This document shows positions 9,198 to 17,893 of a stretch of 64,000 bases of DNA, one piece after another. The stretch comes from Sphingomonas adhaesiva (GTDB taxonomy: Bacteria; Pseudomonadota; Alphaproteobacteria; Sphingomonadales; Sphingomonadaceae). Position numbers and translations under genes: made by a program. The notes under the pieces were generated by a model that was given only the letters and a program-made list of their open reading frames with translations, had not been told where the DNA came from and searched no databases. The stretch covers positions 62,001 through 126,000 of the forward strand of contig NZ_NWVC01000008.1 of NCBI RefSeq assembly GCF_002374855.1, read 5' to 3'. Numbering within the stretch: position 1 is the stretch's first letter; every line of letters starts with the position of its first letter.

Positions 9198-10438
9198 CGC
9201 CGGGCGATCCCCCCGCCCTCGCGTCGGAGCCGCCGGCCGGCCCCGCGCCGCGGATCGCGCAGCTGGACATCATCCGCGGGCTGGCGGTGATGGGCATCCT
9301 GGTCGCCAACCTGCCGGCCTTCGCGCTGCCCGCCGCCGCCTATTTCTCGCCATTGGCGTGGGGCGGCACCGGCATCGCGGACCGGGCGGCGTGGTTCGTC
9401 ACCTTCGTGCTGGTCGAAGGCAAGATGCGCGGGCTGTTCTCGATGCTGTTCGGGGCGTCGATGCTGCTGGTGATGGACCGCGCGGCGGCCGGCGGGCGAT
9501 CCCCGGCAGCGGTGCATCTGTCGCGGATGGCGGTGCTGTTCGTGATCGGGCTGGTGCACCTCTACCTGATCTGGTGGGGCGACATATTGGCGCATTATGC
9601 GCTGGTCGGCACGATCGCGCTGGCGTTCGCGCGCGCGCGCATCCGCTTGCTGCTGTTCACCAGCGCCGTACTGCTGCTGATCGACCTGTTGCTGGCCACG
9701 TCGGTCGCGGCGATGCTGGTGGCGACGCCCTCCCCCGCGACGGCGCCGATGACCGCGGCGGTGGTGCAAGGGTTCGGCGTGCCGCCGCGCGGCGAACTGA
9801 TCGCGGAGATCGCGGCGTATCGCACGTCCTTCGCCACCGCCGCGCGGTTCCGGATCGCGCATGCCGGCACCCCGCTGGACGGCCTGTACATCTTTGGCCT
9901 GCAGACGCTGAGCGCGATGCTGCTGGGGATGGCGGCGTTCCGCTCGGGGTTCCTGACGGGGGCATGGTCGCGGCGCGCCTATCGCCGGATCGCGGTGATC
10001 GCGCTGGGGACCAGCTTGCCGCTCTATGCGCTGCTGGCGTGGCATTCGATGGCGGGCGGGTTCGGGTATCGCCGCATCTTCCTCGCCTCGATCGTGCTGG
10101 GGCCGGCGCTGCGCCCGGTCACGACGATCGGCTATGCCGCGCTCGTCCTGCTGCTGCTGCGCGCCGACGGGCGGTGGAGCGCGCGAATCGCCGCGGTGGG
10201 GCGCACCGCGTTCAGCAACTATATCGGCACCTCGCTGGCGATGCTGCTGCTGTTCACCGGCGCCCACCAATTCGGCGCATGGTCGCGCGCATCATTGTAT
10301 CTGCTCGCCCCGCCGGTCTGGATGGTCATGCTGTGGTGGTCGCCGTGGTGGCTGGGGCGCTTCGGCCAGGGGCCGCTGGAGCGCGTATGGCGTCGTCCCG
10401 CTGACGCCCCATGGAAGATGCGAACGAGACGCAATTAG
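9194..10438 (+). CDS. DUF418 family integral membrane protein
   Basis: 414 aa with about nine to ten hydrophobic segments. The N-terminal [24 protein letters not shown], the MLFGASML segment and the C-terminal [22 protein letters not shown] are typical of DUF418 proteins, whose function is not established. Its ATG overlaps the purL stop by 4 bp, so it is probably translated from the same message; a functional link to purine synthesis is not implied. Confidence 0.88.
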   Translation: MTPGDPPALASEPPAGPAPRIAQLDIIRGLAVMGILVANLPAFALPAAAYFSPLAWGGTGIADRAAWFVTFVLVEGKMRGLFSMLFGASMLLVMDRAAAGGRSPAAVHLSRMAVLFVIGLVHLYLIWWGDILAHYALVGTIALAFARARIRLLLFTSAVLLLIDLLLATSVAAMLVATPSPATAPMTAAVVQGFGVPPRGELIAEIAAYRTSFATAARFRIAHAGTPLDGLYIFGLQTLSAMLLGMAAFRSGFLTGAWSRRAYRRIAVIALGTSLPLYALLAWHSMAGGFGYRRIFLASIVLGPALRPVTTIGYAALVLLLLRADGRWSARIAAVGRTAFSNYIGTSLAMLLLFTGAHQFGAWSRASLYLLAPPVWMVMLWWSPWWLGRFGQGPLERVWRRPADAPWKMRTRRN

Positions 10439-10441
10439 ACT

Positions 10442-10456
10442 TGCGACCGGATCGCA
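10442..10456. promoter_or_regulatory. Inverted repeat TGCGA-N5-TCGCA before bfd
   Basis: Perfect 5-bp arms, centred 44 bp upstream of the bfd start. Position and dyad shape suit an iron-responsive repressor site, but the sequence is not a clear match to a Fur or Irr consensus known to me, so the assignment is only positional. Confidence 0.3.
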
Positions 10457-10492
10457 GTAGCGATAATGTCCGTCCCAGCGGAGGGAGGTTCC

Positions 10493-10663
10493 ATGGTCGT
10501 CTGCGTGTGCAATGCGATTCGCGAATGTCAGGTGCGGGAAGCGGCGCGATCCGGCGCGACCACCGTGTGCCAGGCGTATCGCAGCGTCGGATGCCAGGCG
10601 AAATGCGGCCAGTGCATCCCGTTCGCGCGATCCATTATCGCCGAGGAACGCGCGGCTGCGTAA
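10493..10663 (+). CDS. bfd: Bacterioferritin-associated ferredoxin
   Basis: Small [2Fe-2S] protein that reduces bacterioferritin haem to release stored iron. 56 aa; the cluster ligands Cys4, Cys6, Cys38 and Cys41 fall at exactly the positions known in E. coli Bfd (MVVCVC at the start, CQAKCGQC later). A strong Shine-Dalgarno GGAGGGAGG at 10480-10488 fixes the ATG at 10493, not the open frame from 10466. It is followed 100 bp later by bfr, its physiological partner. Confidence 0.95.
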   Translation: MVVCVCNAIRECQVREAARSGATTVCQAYRSVGCQAKCGQCIPFARSIIAEERAAA

Positions 10664-10665
10664 CA

Positions 10666-10679
10666 TTCGCAATCGCGAA
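10666..10679. promoter_or_regulatory. Inverted repeat TTCGC-AATC-GCGAA between bfd and bfr
   Basis: Perfect 5-bp arms immediately after the bfd stop and about 85 bp before the bfr start. It may be part of a bfr promoter or a weak hairpin; an A-rich stretch follows. No regulator can be named. Confidence 0.3.
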
Positions 10680-10763
10680 AAACCGCAGAAATCCGCCAAT
10701 TTTTCGCTGTCGTAACGGCGGATTTCACGCTATCCGCCTGCCATTCCCACATCGGAGGCAGGC

Positions 10764-11261
10764 ATGAAGGGCGACCCCAAGGTCATCGATTTCCTCAACG
10801 AATCGCTGAAGAACGAACTGACCGCGATCAACCAATATTGGTTGCATTACCGCCTGCTGGAACATTGGGGCGTCTACAAGCTCGCCGAATACGAGCGCCA
10901 CGAATCCATCGACGAGATGAAGCACGCCGACTGGCTGGCGGAGCGCATCCTGTTCCTGGACGGGCTGCCCAATTTCCAGCTGCTCGGCCGGTTGCGAATC
11001 GGCGAGACGGTGGAGGAAGTCCTCAAGTCCGACCTGGCGATGGAGATCGAGGCGGTCGCGCAGCTGAAGGCGGCGATCGCCTATTGCGAGGAAGTGAAGG
11101 ACTTCGTCAGCCGCGACCTGTTCCAGCGCATCCTGGCCAGCGAGGAAGAGCATGTCGACACGCTGGAGCGCCAGTTCGAGATGATCGAGCGGATGGGGTT
11201 GCAGAACTACATCCAGCTCAACGCGATCAGCGAGAAGGACAAGCCGTCGGGTTCGCACTGA
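10764..11261 (+). CDS. bfr: Bacterioferritin
   Basis: Haem-containing iron-storage protein forming a 24-mer. 165 aa. All ferroxidase ligands are in place: Glu18, Glu51, His54, Glu94, Glu127 and His130, plus Tyr25; Met52 is the haem ligand, so this is a true Bfr and not a haem-free ferritin. GGAGG at 10755-10759 gives a good ribosome-binding site. It pairs with bfd just upstream. Confidence 0.97.
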   Translation: MKGDPKVIDFLNESLKNELTAINQYWLHYRLLEHWGVYKLAEYERHESIDEMKHADWLAERILFLDGLPNFQLLGRLRIGETVEEVLKSDLAMEIEAVAQLKAAIAYCEEVKDFVSRDLFQRILASEEEHVDTLERQFEMIERMGLQNYIQLNAISEKDKPSGSH

Positions 11262-11536
11262 GTCTGGTGAATGTGGCGCCCCGGCGAAGGCTGGGGCGTC
11301 CCGCGGCTTTTGACGTTTGCGGTGGCGAGGCGCCCCGGCCTTTCGCGAGGTTGGTGCTAGAGCCGGTGTTCCTGCCCCTTGCATCCCGTCACTCTGGCGC
11401 AGCCGCGACCTTTGAAGAAGTCGGCACCCCCGCCGCTCCCCTCCGTCACCCCGGCCCCTTCGGCTTCACTCAGGAGAGCCTTGTTCCTGGGGCCACCGTG
11501 CCGCGAAATCAGGCGTTTGCCGGTGTGCGGAGACGT

Positions 11537-11563
11537 GGATGCCGGAACAAGTCCGGCATGACG
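11537..11563. repeat. Dispersed small palindrome, ATGCCGGA-ACAAG-TCCGGCAT-GACG
   Basis: Perfect 8-bp arms at 11539-11546 and 11552-11559 with a 5-nt loop, preceded by GG and followed by GACG. One of several copies in this window. Confidence 0.75.
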
Positions 11564-11643
11564 GCATGTGTTTCGCAAAAATCCCGCAAAAGCCGGGGTC
11601 CATGTGGCCGCGAAAGCAGCGACCGATGCGTGCGGGGAGAGAT

Positions 11644-11670
11644 GGATGCCGGATCGAGTCCGGCATGACG
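11644..11670. repeat. Dispersed small palindrome, ATGCCGGA-TCGAG-TCCGGCAT-GACG
   Basis: Same arms as the copy about 107 bp upstream (11646-11653 and 11659-11666) but with a different loop, TCGAG. Arms are kept while the loop varies. Confidence 0.75.
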
Positions 11671-11725
11671 ACGGTGGGTTCCCGGAAACTTCGTGTTCCT
11701 CAGGTGGCTGTAACCGCGTCCCGCG

Positions 11726-12139
11726 TCAGCCCTGGCGGTTGCCGAAGCCGGTGCCGCGTCGGCGGACCGCCAGCGGGCTGGCGTGGAGTTCCAGTTCGGT
11801 CAGCGTGCGCATGAACAGCGGGCGCAGCGCGACCACGTCGGCGATCGCGTCGCGCGGCGATTCGTGGTGTTCGACGCACTGGCGCGCGAAATTCTCGATC
11901 GTTTCGGCCAGCGTCGCCAGCGGATCGGCGCCGAACTGGCGCGCCTCGCCCTTCAGCGTATGCGCCGGGATGACCATCGCGGCGGCATTGTCCTTGCGCA
12001 CCGCATCCTCGATCGCGCCCAGCGACTTGATGCCGTCTTCGCGGAAATAGCCGAGGATGCGCACGAAGCCCGCGCCCAGCTCCGCCTGCGCCTTCGCCAG
12101 CGCCTGGCGGTCGACCAGAATACTCCCTTCGAACGACAC
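11726..12139 (-). CDS. Hpt (histidine phosphotransfer) domain protein
   Basis: 137-aa single-domain phosphotransfer protein. The Hpt signature AHTLKGEARQFGA places the phosphorylated residue at His60, inside a helical bundle. It would relay phosphate between a hybrid histidine kinase and a response regulator, but no kinase or receiver gene is adjacent. The C-terminal tail (SPLAVRRRGTGFGNRQG) is basic. It lies 75 bp downstream of der on the same strand. The partner cannot be inferred; the ChpT protein of the CtrA relay is a different family. Confidence 0.88.
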   Translation of the reverse strand: MSFEGSILVDRQALAKAQAELGAGFVRILGYFREDGIKSLGAIEDAVRKDNAAAMVIPAHTLKGEARQFGADPLATLAETIENFARQCVEHHESPRDAIADVVALRPLFMRTLTELELHASPLAVRRRGTGFGNRQG

Positions 12140-12214
12140 GCTGCGCCTCCATCACGGCGGTAGCCCCCCGCCGGCCGGCCACGATAGGCGCGAGTGGTAA
12201 ATGTTGCGTAATCG

Positions 12215-13582
12215 TCAGCCCTTGAACGGGTTCTTGGGCGCACGCAGCGTCAGGCGCACCGGCACCGCGCCGAAGCCCAGATCGCGGCGGATGCCGTTGA
12301 CCAGATAGCGCTGGTAGCTGGTCGGCAGTTCGTCGACGCGCGTGCCGAACAGGATGAAACCCGGCGGGCGGGTCTTCGCCTGGGTGACGTAGCGCAGCTT
12401 GATCCGCTTGCCGCCGGGCGCGGGCGGCGGATTGGCCTCCAGCGCGCGTTCGAACCAGCGGTTCAGCTCCCCGGTGCTGACGCGCCGCGACCACGCCTCG
12501 CGCGTGGCGAAGGCGGCGGCCATCAGCTGGTCGATGCCCTTGCCGGTCGCCGCCGACACGGTCAGCAGCGGCACGCCGCGCACCTGCGCCAGCCCTTCGT
12601 CCAGCGCGGTCCGCACGCCGTTGAACAGTTTCGAGGCGTCTTCCGCCACGTCCCACTTGTTGAGCGCGATGACCAGCGCGCGCCCTTCCTCCAGCACGCG
12701 ATCGGCGATGCGCAGGTCCTGCGCCTCCAGCCCGAGCGTCGCGTCGAGCAGCAGGACGACGACCTCCGCGAAATCGACCGCGTGGAGCGCGTCGGCGACC
12801 GACAGCTTCTCCAGCTTGTCCTGCACCTTGGCGCGCTTGCGCATCCCGGCGGTGTCGATCAGCCGCACGTCGCGCGGGCCGTCCGGGCCGTTCCACACCC
12901 AGTCGATCGCGATCGAATCGCGGGTGATCCCGGCTTCCGGGCCGGTGATCATCCGGTCCTCGCCCAGGATACGGTTGACCAGCGTCGACTTGCCGGCGTT
13001 GGGGCGCCCGACGATCGCCAGCTTCAGCGGGGCGTTGGGGTTGTCGGGATCGTCCTCTTCCTCGTCCTCGGGCGGCTGGAGCGGTTCGAGGTGCGGCAGC
13101 AGCGCCTCGAACAGGTCGGCGACGCCCTCGCCATGTTCGGCCGACAGCTGCACCGGATCACCGAAGCCCATCGCGAGCGATTCGAGGATCCCCGCCTCAC
13201 CCGCGCGGCCCTCCGCCTTGTTGGCGACCAGCACGATCGGGGTGCTCGACCCGCGCAGCCAGCGGGCGATCTCCTCGTCCAGCGGGACGATGCCGGCGCG
13301 CGCGTCGATCATGAACAGCGCGACGTCGGCGCTGTCGACCGCCGCCTGCGTCTGCTGGCGCATCCGGCCGGGCAGCGAGTTGGGATCCTCATCCTCGTAG
13401 CCGGCGGTATCGACGATGCGGAAATCGAGGCCGAGGAGGTGCGCGTCCCCCTCCCGCCGGTCGCGCGTGACGCCGGGGCGGTCGTCGACCAGCGCCAGCT
13501 TCTTGCCGACCAGACGGTTGAACAGCGTCGACTTGCCGACATTGGGACGGCCGACGATCGCGACGATGGGGAGACGGGACAT
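12215..13582 (-). CDS. der: GTPase Der (EngA), ribosome assembly
   Basis: Essential GTPase acting in 50S subunit maturation. 455 aa with two tandem G domains, GRPNVGKSTLFN...DTAGYED and GRPNAGKSTLVN...DTAGMRK...NKWD, then a C-terminal KH-like domain, the diagnostic Der layout. ATG at 13582 is preferred to the in-frame GTG at 13591 because MSRLPIVAIVGRPN is the usual N terminus. An acidic insert PPEDEEEDDPDNPN sits between the G domains. It follows bamB by 76 bp, a conserved neighbourhood in proteobacteria. Confidence 0.97.
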   Translation of the reverse strand: MSRLPIVAIVGRPNVGKSTLFNRLVGKKLALVDDRPGVTRDRREGDAHLLGLDFRIVDTAGYEDEDPNSLPGRMRQQTQAAVDSADVALFMIDARAGIVPLDEEIARWLRGSSTPIVLVANKAEGRAGEAGILESLAMGFGDPVQLSAEHGEGVADLFEALLPHLEPLQPPEDEEEDDPDNPNAPLKLAIVGRPNAGKSTLVNRILGEDRMITGPEAGITRDSIAIDWVWNGPDGPRDVRLIDTAGMRKRAKVQDKLEKLSVADALHAVDFAEVVVLLLDATLGLEAQDLRIADRVLEEGRALVIALNKWDVAEDASKLFNGVRTALDEGLAQVRGVPLLTVSAATGKGIDQLMAAAFATREAWSRRVSTGELNRWFERALEANPPPAPGGKRIKLRYVTQAKTRPPGFILFGTRVDELPTSYQRYLVNGIRRDLGFGAVPVRLTLRAPKNPFKG

Positions 13583-13658
13583 GCGCGTCACCTAGTCGCA
13601 ATGGCGACGAACGACAATGGCGGCGCAAGGGGGGCAGCGCCGCGCCGCCCCCGCTGGA

Positions 13659-14981
13659 TCAGCGATAGGCGGTGATCTCGCCCTTGTCGTTGAGGACGTA
13701 CATCGTCTGGTTGGCGACGACCGGCCCCATCGAGAACGGCACCTTGCCCTTGATCGTCACCTGCACCGCGCCGTCCGACGGCGACATGCCGACCAGCTCG
13801 CCCTCCGAATTGGTCGCCCACAGCCGCTCGCCGGCCAGCACCGGGCCGAACCAGTTATAGGGATTGCTGCGCTTCTTCTCGTTCTTGAACGCGCGCATCT
13901 GGCTGATCCAGCGGATCTTGCCGTTGGCGCGCGACACGCACACCAGTCGTGCATCGTCGGTGACGACGAAGATCCATTCGCCCGCGACCCACGGCGTCGA
14001 GATGCCGGCGAGATTCTGTTCCCACAGACGCTGGCCGGTGGCGATCTCCAGCGCGACCATGCGCCCGCCCTCGCCAATCGAATAGACGCGGCCGTCCTCG
14101 ATCACCGGATCGGCATCGACGTCCGCCAGGCTCGACACCGAGGTGGTGATCGACGTGCGCGACAGCGCGTCCTGCCACAGCGTCCGGCCGTTTTCGTAGC
14201 GATAGGCGGTCAGTTCGCCGCTGGAGAAACCGGCGACGATCGTGCCCGCGCTGGACGATGGCGCCGCGACGCCGAACACGCCCTGTGTTTCCGGGTTGCC
14301 GGTCATCGTCCACACGACCTTCCCGTCGGCCTGCCCCAGCGCGTAGATCTGATTGTCCTGGCTGAGGACATAGACCTGACCGTTGGCGACCGTCGGCGCG
14401 CCGCGCAGCGGCCCGCCCGGCTTGGCGCGCCACACGACCGCACCGTCGGCGGCGTTCATCGCGACCACGTCGCCCAGCCCGTCGGTGGCATAGACCTTGC
14501 CCTCGTCATAGCTGACGCCGCCGCCGAAGCGCGCGGTGCGGTTCTGCTCGTTCTCGGTCAGCGAGCGCGTCCACAGCGGCGCGCCGGTGTCCGCGGCGAA
14601 GGCATGGATGGTGGCATCGACGTCGCTGACGAACAGCTTGCCTTCGGCCACCACCGGCGCCGCGGCGAGCCGGGCGCGGTTGCTGCCGCCGTCGATCCGC
14701 GCGCTCCACAGCTTCGCCGGATTGGCCGACAGCAGCAGGCTGCCCATCGACTTGGAGGCATTGCCGCCGGGCTGCGCCCATGCCTCGTTGGCGACGGGGG
14801 TGGGCAGCAGGACCTGCACCTCGGCAATGGTCTTGTCGGCCTCCGCGGCGTTCTCCGACATCAGGATCGGCACGCGCTGCCCCACGGTCGGGGTCTTCTT
14901 CGGCGCGCTCTTGAAGATGCCGCACCCGCCAAGGCTCACCAGCGCGGCAACCGCCAGCCCGGTCGCGAAGCGTGTCTTCAT
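13659..14981 (-). CDS. bamB: Outer membrane assembly lipoprotein BamB
   Basis: Component of the BAM complex that inserts beta-barrel proteins in the outer membrane. 440 aa with a lipoprotein signal peptide ending in LGGC (lipidated Cys20) and a chain of PQQ-like beta-propeller repeats (for example GAPLWTRSL, GAVVWRAKPGGPLRGAPTVANGQVYVLSQDN, GQRLWEQNLAG). The protein is not an enzyme although propeller blades resemble quinoproteins. Its ATG overlaps the stop of the upstream YfgM-like gene (ATGA). Confidence 0.93.
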   Translation of the reverse strand: MKTRFATGLAVAALVSLGGCGIFKSAPKKTPTVGQRVPILMSENAAEADKTIAEVQVLLPTPVANEAWAQPGGNASKSMGSLLLSANPAKLWSARIDGGSNRARLAAAPVVAEGKLFVSDVDATIHAFAADTGAPLWTRSLTENEQNRTARFGGGVSYDEGKVYATDGLGDVVAMNAADGAVVWRAKPGGPLRGAPTVANGQVYVLSQDNQIYALGQADGKVVWTMTGNPETQGVFGVAAPSSSAGTIVAGFSSGELTAYRYENGRTLWQDALSRTSITTSVSSLADVDADPVIEDGRVYSIGEGGRMVALEIATGQRLWEQNLAGISTPWVAGEWIFVVTDDARLVCVSRANGKIRWISQMRAFKNEKKRSNPYNWFGPVLAGERLWATNSEGELVGMSPSDGAVQVTIKGKVPFSMGPVVANQTMYVLNDKGEITAYR

Positions 14982-15694
14982 TGCTTGGTCTTACCTTCGT
15001 TGCTGGCGGCCGTGGCGGCGGCAGCGGGAGCCGCCCCCATCGCGCCGGCCATCTGAACCGCACGTTGACGCAGCGTCGGGGGCACGTCCTTGTCCGCGCC
15101 GATCCGCGCGAACACCTGCCCCGCCAGATCGCGACGCCCCTGCTTGAGATAGGCGATCGCCATCAGCTCGCCCGCGCTGCCCAGCCACGGATTGCCGGCG
15201 ACCGCCAGCGGACGCATCCGTTCCACCACCACATCGGGCTTGAGCGTGTCGAATTCCGCCGACGTCTGGCGGATCAGCGCCAGATCGCGGAACGGCTGCG
15301 CGACCGAGGCGTCGCCGGCGACCGCGGCGAACTTCGCCGCCGCGCCGCGCAAGTCCTGGTTCTGGAGCAGGACGTCGGCCTGGCTGAAGATCGCGAGCAC
15401 GCGGTATCCGTCGCGCTGCGAGGCGGCCAGCTGCGCCAGCGGGGCGGCCGCGGCCTTGGTATCCTGCGCCGCCAGATCGTCATATGCCTTCTGCAGCGTC
15501 TCGCCCTCGCGCTCGGCGGCCTGATGCTGGCGATGCTGCCAGAACAGATATCCGGCGAAGGCGGCCAGTACCAGCACGATGCCCGCGATGATCGCGCGGC
15601 CATAGGTGCGCCAGACGTGCAGCGCCTGATCGCGGCGCAGCTCCTCGTCGACTTCACGCACGAACGCTTCATTGTTCTGGGGCGTCAAAGCCAC
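14978..15694 (-). CDS. YfgM-like tetratricopeptide membrane protein
   Basis: 238 aa: a short cytoplasmic N terminus (VDEELRRDQALHVWRTYGR), one membrane helix at about residues 34-53, and a periplasmic TPR-like helical region with an Ala-rich C terminus. This is the layout of YfgM, the ancillary SecYEG/PpiD partner, and the gene sits directly before bamB and der as yfgM does in gammaproteobacteria. Function is inferred from this architecture and synteny. Confidence 0.85.
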   Translation of the reverse strand: MALTPQNNEAFVREVDEELRRDQALHVWRTYGRAIIAGIVLVLAAFAGYLFWQHRQHQAAEREGETLQKAYDDLAAQDTKAAAAPLAQLAASQRDGYRVLAIFSQADVLLQNQDLRGAAAKFAAVAGDASVAQPFRDLALIRQTSAEFDTLKPDVVVERMRPLAVAGNPWLGSAGELMAIAYLKQGRRDLAGQVFARIGADKDVPPTLRQRAVQMAGAMGAAPAAAATAASNEGKTKQ

Positions 15695-15782
15695 CGGTCA
15701 CTCCGCAGAAGAGAGGGGGAAACCGATGCGCCTTAGCCGCCCTTGCGCAACAGGGGAAGCGTTACGCATACGCACATGGCGC

Positions 15783-16658
15783 TCATCGCGGGGCATAGGT
15801 CTGCTCGTCGGTGGGGAAGGCGCGCGAGCGCACCTCGGCGGCATAGGCCTGCGCGCGTTCGGCGACGAAGCCGGCCATGTCGCCGTACCGCTTCACGAAT
15901 CGCGGCACGCGCTCGAACAGGCCCAGCATGTCCTCCGCGACCAGCACCTGGCCGTCGCATTGCGCAGACGCGCCGATGCCGATCGTAGGCACCGCCACCG
16001 TGTTGGTGATCTCGATCGCGATCGGCTCCACCACGCCCTCGATCACCACGGCGAAGGCGCCCGCTTCCGCCACGGCGCGGGCATCGCCGACGATCTTGTC
16101 CGCCTCCGCCTGGCTGCGCCCGCGCGCGCCATAGCCGCCCAGCGCGTTGACCGCCTGCGGCGTCAACCCGACATGCCCCATCACGGGAATGCCGCGTTCC
16201 GACAGGAAGGCGACGGTCGGCGCCATCGCCACCCCGCCCTCCAGCTTCACCGCCGCCGCGCCGCTCTGCTTCATCAGATAGGCCGCGCTTTCGAACGCCT
16301 GCTGCGGGGAGGCTTCGTAGCTGCCGAACGGCATGTCGACGACGACGACCGCGTGATAGCTGCCGCGCACCACCGCCGCGGCGTGCGCGGCCATCATCTC
16401 CAGCGTGACCGGTACGGTCGACGGCAGGCCGTAGATCACCTGCCCCAGGCTGTCGCCGACCAGCAGCAGGTCGCAATGCGGGTCCATCAGCTGCGCCATG
16501 CGCACGGTATAGGCGGTGAGCATCACCAGCGGCTCGCCCGTGCCGGCCGCGATCTTCGCCTTGCGATCGCGCACCGCGGGGACGGTCAGGCGCTTCATCG
16601 GCGCTGACACGGGATTGGCGCGGCTGGTCGCGCTGTTGATCGTGAAGGTGGTGGACAT
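15783..16658 (-). CDS. panB: 3-methyl-2-oxobutanoate hydroxymethyltransferase
   Basis: First committed step of pantothenate synthesis: hydroxymethyl transfer from methylene-THF to 2-oxoisovalerate. 291 aa, TIM-barrel. The metal and substrate signatures [31 protein letters not shown] and GHVGLTPQ are all present. The first ATG gives an extra 20 residues before [13 protein letters not shown]; the Met at residue 21 is an alternative start. It is separated from the YfgM-like gene by 88 bp. Confidence 0.96.
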   Translation of the reverse strand: MSTTFTINSATSRANPVSAPMKRLTVPAVRDRKAKIAAGTGEPLVMLTAYTVRMAQLMDPHCDLLLVGDSLGQVIYGLPSTVPVTLEMMAAHAAAVVRGSYHAVVVVDMPFGSYEASPQQAFESAAYLMKQSGAAAVKLEGGVAMAPTVAFLSERGIPVMGHVGLTPQAVNALGGYGARGRSQAEADKIVGDARAVAEAGAFAVVIEGVVEPIAIEITNTVAVPTIGIGASAQCDGQVLVAEDMLGLFERVPRFVKRYGDMAGFVAERAQAYAAEVRSRAFPTDEQTYAPR

Positions 16659-16698
16659 GGTGCGACGCTACTCCCTGCCGGTCACTCTCGCCAGAACT

Positions 16699-17118
16699 TC
16701 AGCCGATCCAGCCGCGGCGACGGCCCAGATGCGCCAGTTTCAGCGCGCCCGCCGCGACCGCCAGGATCAGCAGCGGGAAATAGGCGACCCAGATGCCCTT
16801 CACTGCGACGATGTCCGTCACCGCGAACAGCCAGCCGAACTGGATCATCACCGCGACCAGCGCGATCGTCAGCAGCGGGATGGACAAAACCGACCCGGCG
16901 ACCATCGCCAGCGCGCCCAGCAGGCTGCACCCGGTCGCCACCGCATAGACCGCCATGTACCAGATCGGCAGCGACGCGAAGAGCGCGCGGTCATAGTCGG
17001 TCGCCGGCCCCATCGCCTCCGCCCCCAGCCGGAATTGCTGGATGCAGGCGAACACGCCCGACAGCGACCACAGGAAGAACGCGATCACCGCCACCCGAAA
17101 CCACCACGCGCCGCGCAT
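16699..17118 (-). CDS. Small integral membrane protein, unknown function
   Basis: 139 aa with four likely membrane helices (about residues 7-27, 48-68, 72-92 and 102-125). The start at 17118 (MRGAWWFRVAVIAFF) is preceded by purine-rich GGGGAGGGGAGAGG; the frame opens 20 codons earlier but the extra residues are basic and unlike a real N terminus. No family recognised. Flanked by the YffB-like gene upstream and panB downstream on the same strand. Confidence 0.7.
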   Translation of the reverse strand: MRGAWWFRVAVIAFFLWSLSGVFACIQQFRLGAEAMGPATDYDRALFASLPIWYMAVYAVATGCSLLGALAMVAGSVLSIPLLTIALVAVMIQFGWLFAVTDIVAVKGIWVAYFPLLILAVAAGALKLAHLGRRRGWIG

Positions 17119-17183
17119 CCGCGCCTCTCCCCTCCCCTGTACGCGGCGGACCATGGCGCGCGCGACGCGGGATGGCAAATGGA

Positions 17184-17531
17184 TCAGCCGAACAGCGCGG
17201 CGTAGCGATCCGGCTTGAACCCCACCTCGACCCCGCCGTCATGTTCCAGAACGGGCCGCTTGATGAGCGAGGGGTGCGCGATCATCAGCGCGCGGGCCTT
17301 GTCGGCGGTTAGCTCCGCCCGGTCGGCATCGGGCAGCTTGCGGAACGTCGTGCCGGCGCGGTTGAGCAGCACCTCCCACCCGACGGCGGCGATCCAGCGG
17401 TCGAGCGCCGCGGGGTCGACGCCGGATTTCTTGTAATCGTGGAAGGCGAAGGGGACGCCGGCGGCGTCGAGCCAGGTGCGGGCCTTCTTGATCGTGTCGC
17501 AGTTGGGGATGCCGTATATGGTGGTGGTCAT
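17184..17531 (-). CDS. ArsC/Spx-family protein, YffB-like
   Basis: 115-aa thioredoxin-fold protein. The N-terminal MTTTIYGIPNCDTIKKARTWLDAAG with Cys11, then FHDYKKSGVD, NRAGTTFRKL and the C-terminal SLIKRPVLEHDGG closely follow E. coli YffB. It has one Cys in the motif rather than the CxxC of Spx. Family members are called reductases but the substrate is not known. The start is set at the motif, at 17531. A second family member, YfgD-like, lies at 4988. Confidence 0.87.
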   Translation of the reverse strand: MTTTIYGIPNCDTIKKARTWLDAAGVPFAFHDYKKSGVDPAALDRWIAAVGWEVLLNRAGTTFRKLPDADRAELTADKARALMIAHPSLIKRPVLEHDGGVEVGFKPDRYAALFG

Positions 17532-17605
17532 CAGGGTTTCTCCGATCTGAATGCTGCGGCAGGCGCCGCTTCTGAACCTGCTCCATCGGCATGGAAAGGA
17601 CCGGC

Positions 17606-17854
17606 ATGAGCAACGGGCGTTACAAGGGCGGAGGTACACGCGGCGGCCGATGGGGCTGCGCCCTGGCAGCGTTGTTCGGCATCCCGGTCTTCATGATGGC
17701 AATTGTGGTGGCGAGCCTCGGCGACTGTATGCCTGACGTCGAATGTCATCCAAGCCTTTGGCTTGAGGTCGTTCTTCCTACCGTTCTCGTCGCCGTACCG
17801 ATTGGATTGGGCGTGCGCTGGTGGGTGAACCGAGGCGCGCGGGACGACGAGTGA
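17606..17854 (+). CDS. Small membrane protein, unknown
   Basis: 82 aa: a Gly/Arg-rich N terminus, a membrane helix at about residues 18-38 (CALAALFGIPVFMMAIVVASL), a short loop with two Cys (DCMPDVECHP), a second helix at about 50-70 and a charged tail. AAAGGA at 17595-17600 favours the ATG at 17606. Codon use is less GC-biased than its neighbours. Divergent from the YffB-like gene; no homologue recognised. Confidence 0.6.
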   Translation: MSNGRYKGGGTRGGRWGCALAALFGIPVFMMAIVVASLGDCMPDVECHPSLWLEVVLPTVLVAVPIGLGVRWWVNRGARDDE

Positions 17855-17893
17855 CGCCGGCGCTGCGGCATGTCCGCCGCGCGCTGCCCTCCC

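Larger units (their letters stand above)
11262..11725. other. 464-bp intergenic stretch rich in palindromic repeats
   Basis: No gene is seen. It begins with a hairpin CGCCCC...GGGGCG (about 11276-11298) just after bfr that may end its transcript, and contains at least two members of the ATGCCGGA-N5-TCCGGCAT family plus a diverged copy of the CTTCGACTTCGCTCAGGAGA sequence near 11460. The flanking genes bfr and hpt converge here. Confidence 0.7.
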
